This document shows, in pieces, positions 1-10,400 of a stretch of 64,000 nucleotides of DNA (positions are counted from its first letter, which is position 1; the number at the start of each line of letters is the position of its first letter). A program made the translations under genes and the position numbers. The DNA is from Nitrospirota bacterium (GTDB taxonomy: Bacteria > Nitrospirota > Nitrospiria > Nitrospirales > Nitrospiraceae). The DNA lies in contig JAPLLG010000008.1 in the NCBI GenBank assembly GCA_026387665.1, positions 186,001 to 250,000 on the forward strand. Direction: 5' to 3'. The notes beneath the pieces are model-generated. The model was given only the letters and a program-made list of their open reading frames with translations. It was not told the origin of the DNA and ran no database searches.

Positions 1-2
1 AC

Positions 3-386
3 ACGGGGCTAATGCAGGCCACCACGCCCTATATATTTGTCGTGGCCTGCGACATGCCGTTTCTCGATCCGGCAGTCATTGCCCAATTCACGAGCCGGCG
101 AGCCAACGCTGACATCGTGATGGCGAAGCTTGCCTCCCGCATGCATCCGATGCATGCCTTGTATAGCAAGCGATGTTTGCCTGTCGTTGAACGGATGATT
201 CAGGCGCGACAGCTCAAGATCCAGGAGATGGTATCGGACCGGTCTCTCCATGTGCGCTATGTGACTGAGGATGATCTCCGGGCTATCGACCCTTCCGGAC
301 GTTCCTTCCAGAACGTGAATACTCCAGCAGACCTGGAGGTGGCACGGTCACTGCTGTCTCAGTTGCCTCCACCCAAGCCCGTATAG
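3..386 (+). CDS. mobA: Molybdenum cofactor guanylyltransferase MobA (C-terminal part)
   Basis: The open frame enters from the left edge of the window, so the N-terminus is missing. The visible start TGLMQATTPYIFVVACDMPF carries the hydrophobic strand followed by ACDMPFLDP, the metal/GTP-binding Asp region typical of MobA. Near the C-terminus, FQNVNTPADLE is the usual MobA ending. The enzyme attaches GMP to molybdopterin to make Mo-guanine dinucleotide, the cofactor used by DMSO-reductase-family enzymes, which fits a chromosome carrying nitrite oxidoreductase accessory genes. The stop codon is 8 nt before the next gene. Family assignment is from motifs only; about the last 125 residues are present. 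Confidence 0.85.
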   Translation, partial: TGLMQATTPYIFVVACDMPFLDPAVIAQFTSRRANADIVMAKLASRMHPMHALYSKRCLPVVERMIQARQLKIQEMVSDRSLHVRYVTEDDLRAIDPSGRSFQNVNTPADLEVARSLLSQLPPPKPV

Positions 387-393
387 CGCCGCC

Positions 394-1392
394 GTGACAC
401 GAACGATCGTCATCATCCATCCCGGCAGCCTTGGCGATGTGCTTTTGGCTGTTCCCTCCATGATTCGGTTGCGCAACCGCTTCCCCACCCATAGGCTGAT
501 GCTCTGTGCGCAGGATCAGGTCGCGCAGCTGCTTCTCGCCTGTGGCATCATTGATGAGTGGACCTCTGTGCAGGGACGAGCCTGTTCGGACTTGTTCGCC
601 GGGGTGGACTCGGACAGGAGGCAGTTACAGGCCTGGCTGGAGGTCTGCGATCTTGCCATTGGCTGGATGGAGGATCGCGATGGGACCTTGAGCGAGAGGC
701 TCAGGAGGGTCGGCGCTCGAGAGGCGGTCGTGCGGTCTCCCTTCTCGCCCACGATTCAGGCAATCCATCAACGTGACCGGTTTCTTGAAGCGATTCAGGA
801 GGCGCCGTCTGATGGCGGGGGGACTGCCCTGTTGACGGTGCCGGAGCCGCTTCTCCATCTTGGGCAAGTCTGTCTTAACGATGCAGGATTCCCGGTCGGA
901 TCGCTGCTCGTCGTCATTCATCCCGGGAGTGGCAGCGCTCATAAATGTGTGGCGCCTGAGGTCTTGGCCTCTGTTGTGGCCGCCATCCAGACCTCCGGGG
1001 CGATCCCAGTGATTCTGGAAGGACCGGCAGACCGTGAGCCAGCCGAGCGGCTGATGCAGTCTTGCGTAAGCTCACCGATCGTCCTGAAGGGCCTGGATCT
1101 TCTCACTCTGGCCGGGGTGCTGGCCCAGGCGAGCCTTTTTGTCGGGCAGGACTCAGGCGTCACCCATCTGGCAGGTCTGATAGGGGTGCGGACGGTGGCT
1201 TTGTTTGGGCCGACCGACCCGGCTCGTTGGGCTCCCAGCGGAACCAAGGTCACAGTGCTGCAGGGCGCACCCTGTCTTTGCCAGTCGTGGAACGATGTCA
1301 GTCGGTGTGAGGGAAAGCCTTGTCTCAAGGTCTCGCAGACCCATCTTGAGGCAGTCTGTCTGGCTCACCTTAGAGAGGCCGCATCTCGATAG
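394..1392 (+). CDS. Glycosyltransferase family 9 (ADP-heptose:LPS heptosyltransferase-like)
   Basis: A 332-residue protein starting at a GTG close behind mobA. The N-terminal IIHPGSLGDVLLAVPSMIRL (residues 7-26) is the nucleotide-sugar transferase start of the GT9/WaaF family. VVIHPGSGSAHK in the middle and FVGQDSGVTHLAGLIGVRTV followed by ALFGPTDPARWAP form the ADP-heptose-binding C-terminal Rossmann domain. The family adds heptose or a related sugar to lipopolysaccharide core on the cytoplasmic face. C-terminal cysteines (APCLCQSWNDVSRCEGKPCL) resemble those of other family members. The exact acceptor cannot be told from sequence; WaaF- or RfaQ-like roles are both possible. Confidence 0.85.
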   Translation: MTRTIVIIHPGSLGDVLLAVPSMIRLRNRFPTHRLMLCAQDQVAQLLLACGIIDEWTSVQGRACSDLFAGVDSDRRQLQAWLEVCDLAIGWMEDRDGTLSERLRRVGAREAVVRSPFSPTIQAIHQRDRFLEAIQEAPSDGGGTALLTVPEPLLHLGQVCLNDAGFPVGSLLVVIHPGSGSAHKCVAPEVLASVVAAIQTSGAIPVILEGPADREPAERLMQSCVSSPIVLKGLDLLTLAGVLAQASLFVGQDSGVTHLAGLIGVRTVALFGPTDPARWAPSGTKVTVLQGAPCLCQSWNDVSRCEGKPCLKVSQTHLEAVCLAHLREAASR

Positions 1393-1486
1393 AGAAGCCC
1401 TGCTGGCTGCCTTGTCACTGCCTATTCCGTATGCTAGAGTGACCAGTTCGTTTTTCCTTTCATTGGTAAGGACTTAGGAGCTTTCT

Positions 1487-3241
1487 TTGTCTAGTGGAGT
1501 CGTGCAGGAAAAGGTCACCAGTGCGCTCCTCGGAGCGCTCAATGGAGCCAAAAAAAAAGGCCAACTGAAGACGGAAGCCTGGCCCGAGCTGAGTCTGGAT
1601 GCTCCCAAACGGCCTGAATGGGGAGACCTCGCCTCAACGGTCGCCATGTCTCTTGCTGCCTCAGAGCAACGAGCGCCCCACGACATTGCCCAAATCATCA
1701 TCGACAATCTTTCTCAGGACGAGCAACTTTTCGACCGGGTCGAAATTGCCAGGCCCGGGTTCCTCAACCTCACGCTCAAGCCTGCCATCTGGCAAGAAGT
1801 GCTCAGGGAAATCGAGCTGAAAGGGTCGGCCTACGGGCGAGCCGAAGTGGGGGAGCGACGTCGCGTGTTGGTGGAATATGTGAGTGCGAATCCGACCGGC
1901 CCGTTGCATGTGGGCCATGGGCGCGGCGCAGCGGTCGGGCAGGCGGTCGCGAATATGCTGAAGGCGATCGGGTATGACGTCGTGAGCGAATACTATATCA
2001 ACGACGCAGGCCGACAGATGAAATTGCTGGGAACTTCCGTCTACGCACGGTACGAGGAACTCTCGAATCGGCCGATCGAATTTCCGACAGAGGGGTATCA
2101 CGGGGCCTACATCACTGCCGTGGCCGAGCGAGTGAAGCAGCAGCTCGGGGCCGAGCTGGCCGGGCGTGAGGCGACAGAGGTGGAGGCGCGTTGCCGAACG
2201 TTTGCCTATCAGGAGCTGCTGGGTCTGATTCGCGAGGATCTGAAATCCTTCGGGATCGAGTTCGAGTCCTGGTTCAGCGAGGCCTCCCTCGTGGATTCAG
2301 GGGCGGTTCAGCGGGTCTTGGATGAATTGAAAGCGCAGCAGTTTCTCTTCGAAGAGGAAGGCGCCTGGTGGTTCCGGTCTTCAGCCTTCGGTGACGAGAA
2401 GGATCGCGTCGTCCGGAAGCAGGACGGCGAATATACCTACCTGGCCTCCGACATTGCCTACCATCAAGACAAATTGCGGCGCGGATACGATCTGCTCATC
2501 GACGTCTGGGGCGCGGATCACCATGGCTATATTCCCCGCATGCAAGCGGTGGTGCAGGCTTATGGCCATCCGAAAGATCGCCTCCAGGTCGTGCTGGTCC
2601 AGATGGTGAATCTGTTGCGCGGCGGGAAAAAAGTGGAAATGTCGAAGCGGGCCGGCGAGTTCATCACGATGCGGGAAGTCATCGATGAAGTCGGGGCCGA
2701 CGCGGCCAAGTTCTTTTTCCTCATGCGTGATTCCAATTCGCATCTCGACTTTGATTTGGAGCTGGCCAAGCAGCGGTCTTCCGATAATCCCGTCTACTAT
2801 GTGCAATATGCCCATGCCAGGATCTCCAGCCTCTGGCGCGTTGCGGCTTCCAGAGGCATCGTCTGCCCCCTGCCGAGCGAGGCGGATCTCACCGTCTTGA
2901 CGGACCCGGACGAGTTGGGGCTGATTCGCAAGCTCTCCGCCTATCCCTCTGTCTTACAGGGCAGCGCGATGGAGTATCAGCCTCACCGGATGACCTATTA
3001 CCTGCAGCAATTGGCCGGGCTGCTCCATACGTTCTATAACAAGCACAGAGTTTTGCCTCCCGCGGCGGATCGCGATCTGTTGGCGGTCACGCCGGAGGGA
3101 TTGGTTCCAGGGGAGGGGCTGCCGAAAGAGGTGTTGTCCCCGGAACGGACTGCGGCGAGATTGGCGTTGATGCGAGGCATCCAGCAGGTGTTGAAGAACG
3201 GACTCGCTGTGCTCGGAATTTCTGCACCGGATCAGATGTAG
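1487..3241 (+). CDS. argS: Arginyl-tRNA synthetase
   Basis: A class I aminoacyl-tRNA synthetase of 584 residues, the usual length. The N-terminal additional domain is followed by SANPTGPLHVGHGRGAAVG, the HIGH-type ATP-binding signature with the ArgRS-specific context. EMSKRAGEF is the KMSKS equivalent, and the C-terminal DALR anticodon-binding domain ends the protein (YLQQLAGLLHTFYNKHRVL). It charges tRNA-Arg in the cytoplasm. The start is a TTG at 1487, supported by AGGAG at 1476-1480, six bases upstream. It is the first gene of a same-strand run with tgt, yajC, secD and secF. A short poly-A run near the start (aaaaaaaa at about 1550) may be a slippage-prone site. Confidence 0.96.
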   Translation: MSSGVVQEKVTSALLGALNGAKKKGQLKTEAWPELSLDAPKRPEWGDLASTVAMSLAASEQRAPHDIAQIIIDNLSQDEQLFDRVEIARPGFLNLTLKPAIWQEVLREIELKGSAYGRAEVGERRRVLVEYVSANPTGPLHVGHGRGAAVGQAVANMLKAIGYDVVSEYYINDAGRQMKLLGTSVYARYEELSNRPIEFPTEGYHGAYITAVAERVKQQLGAELAGREATEVEARCRTFAYQELLGLIREDLKSFGIEFESWFSEASLVDSGAVQRVLDELKAQQFLFEEEGAWWFRSSAFGDEKDRVVRKQDGEYTYLASDIAYHQDKLRRGYDLLIDVWGADHHGYIPRMQAVVQAYGHPKDRLQVVLVQMVNLLRGGKKVEMSKRAGEFITMREVIDEVGADAAKFFFLMRDSNSHLDFDLELAKQRSSDNPVYYVQYAHARISSLWRVAASRGIVCPLPSEADLTVLTDPDELGLIRKLSAYPSVLQGSAMEYQPHRMTYYLQQLAGLLHTFYNKHRVLPPAADRDLLAVTPEGLVPGEGLPKEVLSPERTAARLALMRGIQQVLKNGLAVLGISAPDQM

Positions 3242-3256
3242 GGAGCAAGAGGGATT

Positions 3257-4405
3257 GTGGACTTTTCCGTGCAGCAGGCAGATCGTGAGACGAGTGCGCG
3301 ACTGGGGAGACTCAGCACCGCCCACGGCGCGATCGACACGCCGGCCTTTATGCCGGTTGGCACGTTGGGGCCGGTGAAGGGCATCGATCCGGCCGACCTG
3401 GAGAAGCTCGGATTCGGGCTCATGCTGAACAACGCCTACCACCTGTATCTGCGGCCCGGGCACAAGGTCGTGGCTGAGATGGGCGGGTTGCATCGGTTCA
3501 CCGGTTGGCCTGGCGCGATTCTGACGGACAGCGGTGGATTTCAGATTTTCAGTCTTGCGAAACTGTGTAAGGTGACGGACGATGGGGTGAGCTTTCAGTC
3601 CCATCTCGACGGGTCTGCGCATTTCATCACGCCGGAGACGGCCATTGAGATTGAAGAAGCGCTGGGGGCCGATATCATGATGGCCTTCGATCATTGCGTG
3701 GCTTTGCCGGCTGAAAAGGACGTGGTGCGCGATGCGGTGCGCCGGACCACCCTCTGGGCCAAACGTTGTCAGGATAGTCGTCGCCGCACGGACCAAGCCC
3801 TCTTCGGAATTGTGCAAGGCGGCTTGGATCAGGATCTCCGCGTGACGTCGGCGCGCGACCTTGTGGGGCTCGGTTTCGAGGGTTATGCGGTCGGAGGGCT
3901 TTCGGTGGGAGAGTCGAAGCCCGAGATGTATGCCATGCTGGATGTGACCGTGCCGGAACTGCCGGTGTCGAAGCCACGGTATTTGATGGGTGTGGGGATG
4001 CCGGAGGATTTGATCGAAGGCGTGGCCAGAGGGATCGATCTCTTCGATTGCGTCGTCCCCTCGCGCCATGGACGGACCGGCTCGCTCTTTACGAGTTTCG
4101 GGCGGGTGGTGATCAAGCAAGCGAGGTATGTGCGGGATGAGCAGCCGATCGACCCGGCCTGCGGCTGTCCAGTCTGTGCGCGCTATTCGCGGGCCTATCT
4201 CCATCATCTCTATCAGGTGAAAGAGATGCTGTCGTCGAGACTGAATACGATCCACAATTTGTGGTATTTTGCCGATCTCATGAGGCGGGTCCGTTCGGCG
4301 ATCGCGCAGGGCAGCCTGCGGTCGTTCCGAGAAGAGTTTTATCGGTCCCGCGACCTGACTGCCGCAGCGGAGGCCGAGGACCATCGGCGAAACGCGGCAG
4401 ATTAA
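3257..4405 (+). CDS. tgt: tRNA-guanine transglycosylase (queuine/preQ1)
   Basis: A TIM-barrel enzyme of 382 residues that exchanges guanine 34 for preQ1 in tRNAs with GUN anticodons. ILTDSGGFQIFSLAKL holds the general acid/base Asp, FGIVQGG and AVGGLSVGE line the substrate pocket, and FDCVVPSRHGRTGSLFT holds the nucleophilic Asp. The usual bacterial text at this last site is closer to TRNARNG, so RHGRTG is a mild departure. The zinc site is seen as CGCPVCARYSRAYLHH. It starts with a GTG 15 bases after argS. The tgt-yajC-secD-secF order is conserved in many bacteria. Confidence 0.95.
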   Translation: MDFSVQQADRETSARLGRLSTAHGAIDTPAFMPVGTLGPVKGIDPADLEKLGFGLMLNNAYHLYLRPGHKVVAEMGGLHRFTGWPGAILTDSGGFQIFSLAKLCKVTDDGVSFQSHLDGSAHFITPETAIEIEEALGADIMMAFDHCVALPAEKDVVRDAVRRTTLWAKRCQDSRRRTDQALFGIVQGGLDQDLRVTSARDLVGLGFEGYAVGGLSVGESKPEMYAMLDVTVPELPVSKPRYLMGVGMPEDLIEGVARGIDLFDCVVPSRHGRTGSLFTSFGRVVIKQARYVRDEQPIDPACGCPVCARYSRAYLHHLYQVKEMLSSRLNTIHNLWYFADLMRRVRSAIAQGSLRSFREEFYRSRDLTAAAEAEDHRRNAAD

Positions 4406-4430
4406 CTGTGAGGAGAAGGGATAGGTTCGT

Positions 4431-4775
4431 ATGGTAATGCAATCGGTCGCATGGGCTCAAGGAATCGGTGGCGGGAGTTCTGGGTCGAGCTCCGGGACGC
4501 TCTTGTCCCTCGTGCCGTTCGTGCTGATTTTCGTCATTTTCTATTTCCTGCTCATTCTGCCGCAGCAAAAACGCCAGAAACAGCAGAAGGCCTTGCTGGA
4601 GGCCTTGAAGAAGGGCGATAAGGTGATCACGGGATCCGGCATCTGGGGCACGGTCACGAATCTCGGGAAAGAGACCGTGACGCTGCAGATCGCCGACAGC
4701 GCGAAGATCCGGATTCAGAGGGAACATATTGCGCGATTACGCGCCGACGATGAGGACAAGGACAAGGACTCGTAG
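4431..4775 (+). CDS. yajC: Sec translocon accessory protein YajC
   Basis: A 114-residue single-span membrane protein. After a Gly/Ser-rich lead, LVPFVLIFVIFYFLLILPQQ is the transmembrane helix and QQKRQKQQKALLEALKKGD the characteristic basic stretch after it. KVITGSGIWGTVTNLG begins the conserved small cytoplasmic beta domain, and the tail is acidic and charged. YajC associates with SecDF and assists SecYEG-dependent export. A purine-rich Shine-Dalgarno region precedes the ATG. An alternative ATG lies two codons downstream. Confidence 0.93.
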   Translation: MVMQSVAWAQGIGGGSSGSSSGTLLSLVPFVLIFVIFYFLLILPQQKRQKQQKALLEALKKGDKVITGSGIWGTVTNLGKETVTLQIADSAKIRIQREHIARLRADDEDKDKDS

Positions 4776-4805
4776 ACCGCGAGTGACAAAGGGGTTACAG
4801 ACAAC

Positions 4806-6449
4806 ATGAAAAAAGTGGGTGGGCGGTTAATAGTATTGGCGCTGGTGGTGGTGCTGTCGGTGATCTTCTTCATTCCCTCCTATCAGCCGTTCTACCAGGC
4901 GTTGCCCGCCTGGCTGAAGGCGGTAATGCCCAACAAAGGCATTACGCTGGGATTGGACCTCCAGGGCGGGATTCATCTCGTCATGGAAGTGGACGAAGAT
5001 CGCGCGGTCGAGATTGCCGTGGATCGATCGGTCGTATCCCTCCAAGATTTGTTGGTGGATAAGAAAATCCCCGTCGAGTCTGTGACGCGAACAGGCCCGA
5101 CTCAGGTGACGATCCAATTCCAAAATGCCGAGCTCAAGGCGCAGATCCAGAAAATGATCGAGGACTATCCGACGTTCCTTGAGACGGAGTCTGCCGGATC
5201 GGCCAACATGCTGGTGTGGGAGCTGCGGGAGCTGGAGATCAAGCGCATCAAGGATTCCGCGATCAACCAGGCGCTGGAAACGATCCGGAACCGCATCGAC
5301 CAGTTTGGCGTGGCGGAACCGATGGTGCAGCGGCAGGGGCTGAAGCAGATCGTCGTGCAGCTGCCCGGCGTCAAAGAGCCCAAGCGCGCCAAGGATCTGA
5401 TCAAAGAGACGGCGTTGCTTGAATTTAAGCTGCTGGACGAAGACAACCAGGTGAAGATGGATCTCCCCGCCCGCATCCCGAAAGAGAAAGAGGCGGAGGT
5501 GCTGAGGCAGGCCGAGGCGAAGTTGCCGGTCGGCGACCAGATCCTGTTCGAACGGGCGGTCGACAAAGACACTGGCCGCGAATATCGGATTCCCTATCTC
5601 GTGAAAAAGCGGGTGATGTTGACCGGCGATGTGTTGAGCGATGCGCGGGTCTCGATCGGCCAATTCAACGATCCCTACGTGTCGATCACCTTCGACGCCA
5701 AGGGCGGCCGGGAGTTCGATCGGATCACGGGCGACAACGTCAAGAAGCGCATGGCCGTCGTGCTGGACAACACGATCTACTCGGCGCCGGTGATTCAGGA
5801 GCGCATTACCGGGGGCCGCGCGCAAATCACCGGAACCTTCTCGATGCAAGAGGCGAGCGATTTGGCGATCGTCCTTCGGGCCGGCGCCTTGCCGGCTCCG
5901 CTGAAGATCATTCAAGATCTCACGGTCGGACCGTCGCTGGGGAAAGACTCGATCGACAAGGGCGTGCAGGCCACGTTGTTTGCCGGCGCGCTGGTGGTGC
6001 TGTTTATGATGGTCTATTATCGGACGTCCGGGGTGATTGCCGACTTTGCGCTGGCATTGAACCTCCTTTGTTTGATGGGGGCGCTCTCGGCGCTGAACGC
6101 GACCCTGACCCTGCCGGGGATCGCCGGCATCGTGCTCACGATCGGGATGGGCGTCGATTCGAACGTCCTGATCTTCGAGCGCATTCGTGAAGAGCTGCGA
6201 GCGGGGAAAGCGGTTCGGCTGGCTGTCGACGGAGGCTATGAGAAGGCGCTGTTGACGATCGTCGACTCGCACGTGACGACGCTGATCACGGGGGTGGCGC
6301 TGTTCCTCTTCGGGACGGGGCCGATCAAAGGGTTTGCCGTGACCTTGTGCCTTGGCATCGGGATCAATCTCTTTACGGCCCTGGTGGGCACCAAGGTCAT
6401 CTTCGACCTTATGAATCAACGACACAAAGTCGAACAGTTAAGCATCTAG
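4806..6449 (+). CDS. secD: Protein translocase subunit SecD
   Basis: A 547-residue RND-family membrane protein, with an N-terminal helix (about 8-26), a large periplasmic region (P1 base and head) and five C-terminal membrane helices. GITLGLDLQGGIHLVMEVD is the SecD signature following helix 1. RNRIDQFGVAEPMVQRQG marks the first repeat, and AIVLRAGALPAPLKI leads into the membrane part. MGVDSNVLIFERIREELRAG is the D4-type motif used in proton-driven pulling of exported proteins. It is followed 15 bases later by secF. Confidence 0.96.
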   Translation: MKKVGGRLIVLALVVVLSVIFFIPSYQPFYQALPAWLKAVMPNKGITLGLDLQGGIHLVMEVDEDRAVEIAVDRSVVSLQDLLVDKKIPVESVTRTGPTQVTIQFQNAELKAQIQKMIEDYPTFLETESAGSANMLVWELRELEIKRIKDSAINQALETIRNRIDQFGVAEPMVQRQGLKQIVVQLPGVKEPKRAKDLIKETALLEFKLLDEDNQVKMDLPARIPKEKEAEVLRQAEAKLPVGDQILFERAVDKDTGREYRIPYLVKKRVMLTGDVLSDARVSIGQFNDPYVSITFDAKGGREFDRITGDNVKKRMAVVLDNTIYSAPVIQERITGGRAQITGTFSMQEASDLAIVLRAGALPAPLKIIQDLTVGPSLGKDSIDKGVQATLFAGALVVLFMMVYYRTSGVIADFALALNLLCLMGALSALNATLTLPGIAGIVLTIGMGVDSNVLIFERIREELRAGKAVRLAVDGGYEKALLTIVDSHVTTLITGVALFLFGTGPIKGFAVTLCLGIGINLFTALVGTKVIFDLMNQRHKVEQLSI

Positions 6450-6464
6450 TCCGAAGGAGCCGGC

Positions 6465-7382
6465 ATGTTAGAGATTCTCGGAAAAACCAATATCGATTTC
6501 ATGGGAAAGCGCCGCTGGGCCTTTCTGTTTTCCGGCATCATGGTGATGCTGGGGCTGGTGGCAGTCGTGCAGATTAGCCGAGGGTCGGCAAACCTCGGCA
6601 TCGATTTCGCGGGCGGGACCGCGGTGCAGCTGAAGTTCGACCAAGCGATCCGGATCGACGAAGCCAGGAAAATCTTGGAGGCGAATGGCCTGGGCAACGC
6701 CGAACTCCAAGAATTCGGGCAGGAGAACAAACTCCTGATTCGCCTGAAGGCCTCGACGACCATCGAAGAAAAGGTGGCCGAACGGGTCGTGGCGGTCTTT
6801 ACGAAGGAGTTTCCTTCGAACCATTTCGTGGTCGATTCCAGTACGGAGATCGGGCCGACCATCGGGAAGAAGCTGCAAGAGGACGCCCTCATTGCGATTC
6901 TTATTTCCTTTGTCGGGATCATCCTCTATGTGGCGGGGCGATTTGAGTTTCGCTTCGGCATCGCTGCGGCCTTGGCGACCTTTCACGATGTGCTGGCAGT
7001 GCTGGGCGCCTTTTACCTTTTAGATAAAGAGATCACCTTGCTGGTGGTGACCGCGCTGCTGACCTTGGCCGGCTACTCGATGACCGACACGGTCGTCGTG
7101 TTCGACCGGATCAGAGAAAATCTCCGGATGCGGAGGCGGGACAGCGAGGAGACGATCATCAACAATGCGGTCAACCAGGTCTTGAGCCGCACGATCGTCA
7201 CGAGTTTGACCGTCGTGTTGGTGCTGATTCCTCTGACGCTGGCCGGAGGAGAGGTCTTGCATGACTTCTCGCTCGCTCTGTTGTGGGGCGTGATCTTCGG
7301 GACCTATTCATCCATTTTCGTCGCGAGTCCGTTGCTGCTGCTGTGGCCCGGAGCGTCCGGGCGGCTCTTGAAGCGGAGCTAG
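6465..7382 (+). CDS. secF: Protein translocase subunit SecF
   Basis: A 305-residue partner of SecD. The N-terminal helix is followed by NLGIDFAGGTAVQLKFD, the SecF/SecD periplasmic signature. The membrane domain carries YSMTDTVVVFDRIREN and ends with LLWGVIFGTYSSIFVASPLL, both characteristic of SecF. It forms the SecDF complex that uses the proton gradient to complete export. The Shine-Dalgarno sequence (GAAGGAG) sits just before the ATG. It is the last gene of the Sec block; the next start is 69 bases downstream. Confidence 0.96.
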   Translation: MLEILGKTNIDFMGKRRWAFLFSGIMVMLGLVAVVQISRGSANLGIDFAGGTAVQLKFDQAIRIDEARKILEANGLGNAELQEFGQENKLLIRLKASTTIEEKVAERVVAVFTKEFPSNHFVVDSSTEIGPTIGKKLQEDALIAILISFVGIILYVAGRFEFRFGIAAALATFHDVLAVLGAFYLLDKEITLLVVTALLTLAGYSMTDTVVVFDRIRENLRMRRRDSEETIINNAVNQVLSRTIVTSLTVVLVLIPLTLAGGEVLHDFSLALLWGVIFGTYSSIFVASPLLLLWPGASGRLLKRS

Positions 7383-7451
7383 TCTGCAGCCGTTGGCGGA
7401 GAGACACGAGGCTGCGATCGGGCCATCCGGTCGCAGCAGCGGTTCGCTGGC

Positions 7452-10400
7452 ATGCCCATGACATTCTGGAGTCGGTCTCACAGTCTCCAGCACAAGATCA
7501 TCACGGCGATCGTGCTGGTCGGCCTTCTGCCCCTGACACTTCTGCTTGTCCTCACCTACGTCGAAGAGCGGCGCGCGCTTCGCGAAATGACCGGCGCGAA
7601 CTTCAAAGAAGTCGCCGTGGAAGCCGCTCGTCGTATTGAAATGCAGGTCGGTCGCGGGATGAACGAGGCACAGCAGCTCGCGACCACCCCGTTTCTTCGC
7701 ACCGCCGTTACGGAATCCAATCGCACGTACGAGGGGAAGGATGCGCACAGCATCCAGGGGATGATCAAGGATTGGCAGCAGCGGTGGCGTCAGCGGGACA
7801 AGCGCAGCGAGTTTCCTCTCTTCATCAATCGTATCGTCACCAACTATCTCATCCGATGGCACGATATCCGAAAGTCCGACTATGTCGGGATTCTGGTGAC
7901 CGACCAGCAGGGCGCGCTGGTGGTGAGCTCCATCCCGCAAGTGGAGTACTTTTACGGCAAGACGCCCTGGTGGCAAGCGGTGATGACAGGGGCCGGTCCC
8001 AGCGGCTACGTGAGCGAGATCGCGTTCGACCCCAGTTTCGGGACCCATGTGATTATGGTCGCAGTCCCTATTCTGGACGATGCGAAGGAGTCGGCGATCG
8101 GCGCAGTCACGGTGTTGCTGCGCCGGGATACGATTTTTCATGCCATTGCCGATGTCACGGTCGGGGAGACTGGTCATGCGATGCTGTTCAGCTCCGATGG
8201 AGGCCTGGTGATTTGTCCGGTCCTGGCCCCGGAGGAACATTCGATCAAGCCAGAGTTCATCGGCGCCCTCGGCGGGCTGAAAGCCGGGTGGTCCGTCGTG
8301 GCGGACGATTCGCATGGAGGCCAGCAGGCCTTGATCGGATTTGCGCCGGTCCGATTCAGCGAGCGGTTGGCGCCTGGAAGTCTCGGAGGCAAACAGTGGG
8401 TGACCGTGGTGCGGCAGGATCCCCGGGAGACCTATGCGCCGCTGGCCGAACTGGTGGCGAAGGTGTTGCTCTACGGGTTGCTCGTCCTGGCCGTGTTGTG
8501 GGGGACCGGGATGGTCGTGGCCCGTCGGATTGCCCGACCGATTCAGTTGTTACATGACGGGGTGCGGGAGATCGGAAGCGGACGATTGGACCGGCGGCTG
8601 GCCCTGAAGACCGGCGACGAAATCGAAGGCCTCGCCGAGGCGTTCAATCAGATGGCCACCAATCTCCAGCGGTCGTTCGGGCAGATCGAGCAGCGGATGG
8701 AGGATGTGCATCGGCTGGAGGAAAAGTACCGCGATTTGATCGAACATTCGCCGGAGATGATCTGCCAATTGAACCGGAGCGGCTGTTTCGTCCATGTGAA
8801 CAAGACAGGGCTGGATAAACTGAAGTATACGCTGGATGAGATGTTGGAGATGAAGCTGTGGGACCTGGTGCCGCGCGGGCAGGAATCGCTCGTCTTGCAG
8901 TATCTGGAGCGATTGGTGGCCCAGGGGCGCAGTTCGATGGAGACGGTGTTTCTGGCGAAAGACGGCCATCCCATCGATGTGGAGATTCATGCCACGGCTT
9001 TGATCGATCAAGAGAGGGGCGGTCTGGTCCATTCCCGCGCCTTCGTGCGCGACGTGACGGAACGGCGCCGGCTCGAGCAGCAGCTGCAGGAATATACGAC
9101 GAAATTGGAAGAGGCCGTGTCGGAGCGAACCCAACAGTTGGTGGCGTCGCAGGCGCGCTACAAGGCCCTGTTCGACTTGGTGGCGGACTCGGTGTTCATG
9201 GTGAACGAGTCCGGCACGATCGTGGCGGTCAATAAACGTGAGGAGCAGGCCCTGGGCTATACGGAGGCGACGGTGGTCGGCCGGAGCCTGTTCGAGGTCG
9301 TGCTGGCCGGGCATCATGATGCGTTGCGCGGGTGGATGGCCGATATCATCACGGGCCAGCGGAAAGTGGCCACGCAAGAGATTATGGTGCGCCATGCCGA
9401 CGGTCTGGAAACGCCGGTCGAAATGGATTTGATTCGAGTCGGTGCGGACGACCAATTGTTGGTGATGGTGCAGCTGCGCGACATTACAGACCGAAAGAAG
9501 CTGGAGCGGCAGCTGCAGACCTATCGCGAAGAGTTGGAGCAGAAAGTGCGAGAGCGCACGAGGGAAATCGAAGAGACCAAGCAGTATCTGGAGAACTTGC
9601 TCGAGAACGCGAACGATGTCATCTATACGCTCGATACCGAGCAGCGGTTTACCTACGTCAACAGCAAGGTCGAAGCCTGGGGCTATCGGAAAGAGGATCT
9701 GATCGGCCGTCCCTATCTGGCCCTGTTGTCCAAGCGGCATCGGGGGCGGCGGCTGAAGAGCACCTTGGACATCGGGGCGAAACAGGTGTATGAGGTTGAA
9801 GTCGTGACGCGCACGGGGGAGCCGAGGGCGGTGATGGTCAGCGTTTCTCCCCTGCATGCGGTTGAGGGGACGCTTCTCGGAGTGTTGGGCATTGCGCGGG
9901 ATATGACCGAGACCAAAAAGCTGGAACAGCAGATCAGGAACTCGGAGAAGCTCGCATCGGTGGGTCGTCTGGCTGCCGGGGTGGCCCATGAAATCAATAA
10001 TCCCTTGGGCGGCATCCTCAATTGTCTCTACAATTTACGGAAGGGCACCTTGTCGGCCAGCCGGCAGGAGGAATATCGGGCTTCCATGGAGGATGGGGTG
10101 CAGCGGGTGCAAAAGATTGTTCGGCAGTTGCTCGACTTCTCCCAGCAGCATGAGCCGGAGTTCGCCTTGACGGATATCAATCATATCGTCGACCGGGTCT
10201 TGGTGTTGACGACGCACCTCTTTGTTCCGAACCGAATCGTCTTGGAAACGGTGCTGGGCCATGGGCTGCCATCTGTCATGGTCGATCGGCATATGATCGA
10301 GCAAGTCTTGATGAACCTGGTGTTGAATGCGGTGCAAGCGATGAAAGAGGGCGGGGCGCTGACGATTCAAACCGTGGTCGTCGAAGGAGTCTGTCTGGTC

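Noticed and set aside
337-352. TGGCAC-N6-TGCT resembling a sigma-54 promoter upstream of the GT9 gene
   Set aside because: It lies inside the mobA coding sequence, matches the consensus only partly and has no nearby activator site.
4827-6425. 532-residue open frame on the minus strand
   Set aside because: It is the antisense shadow of secD, rich in His/Arg/Asp as expected for such shadows in GC-rich DNA.
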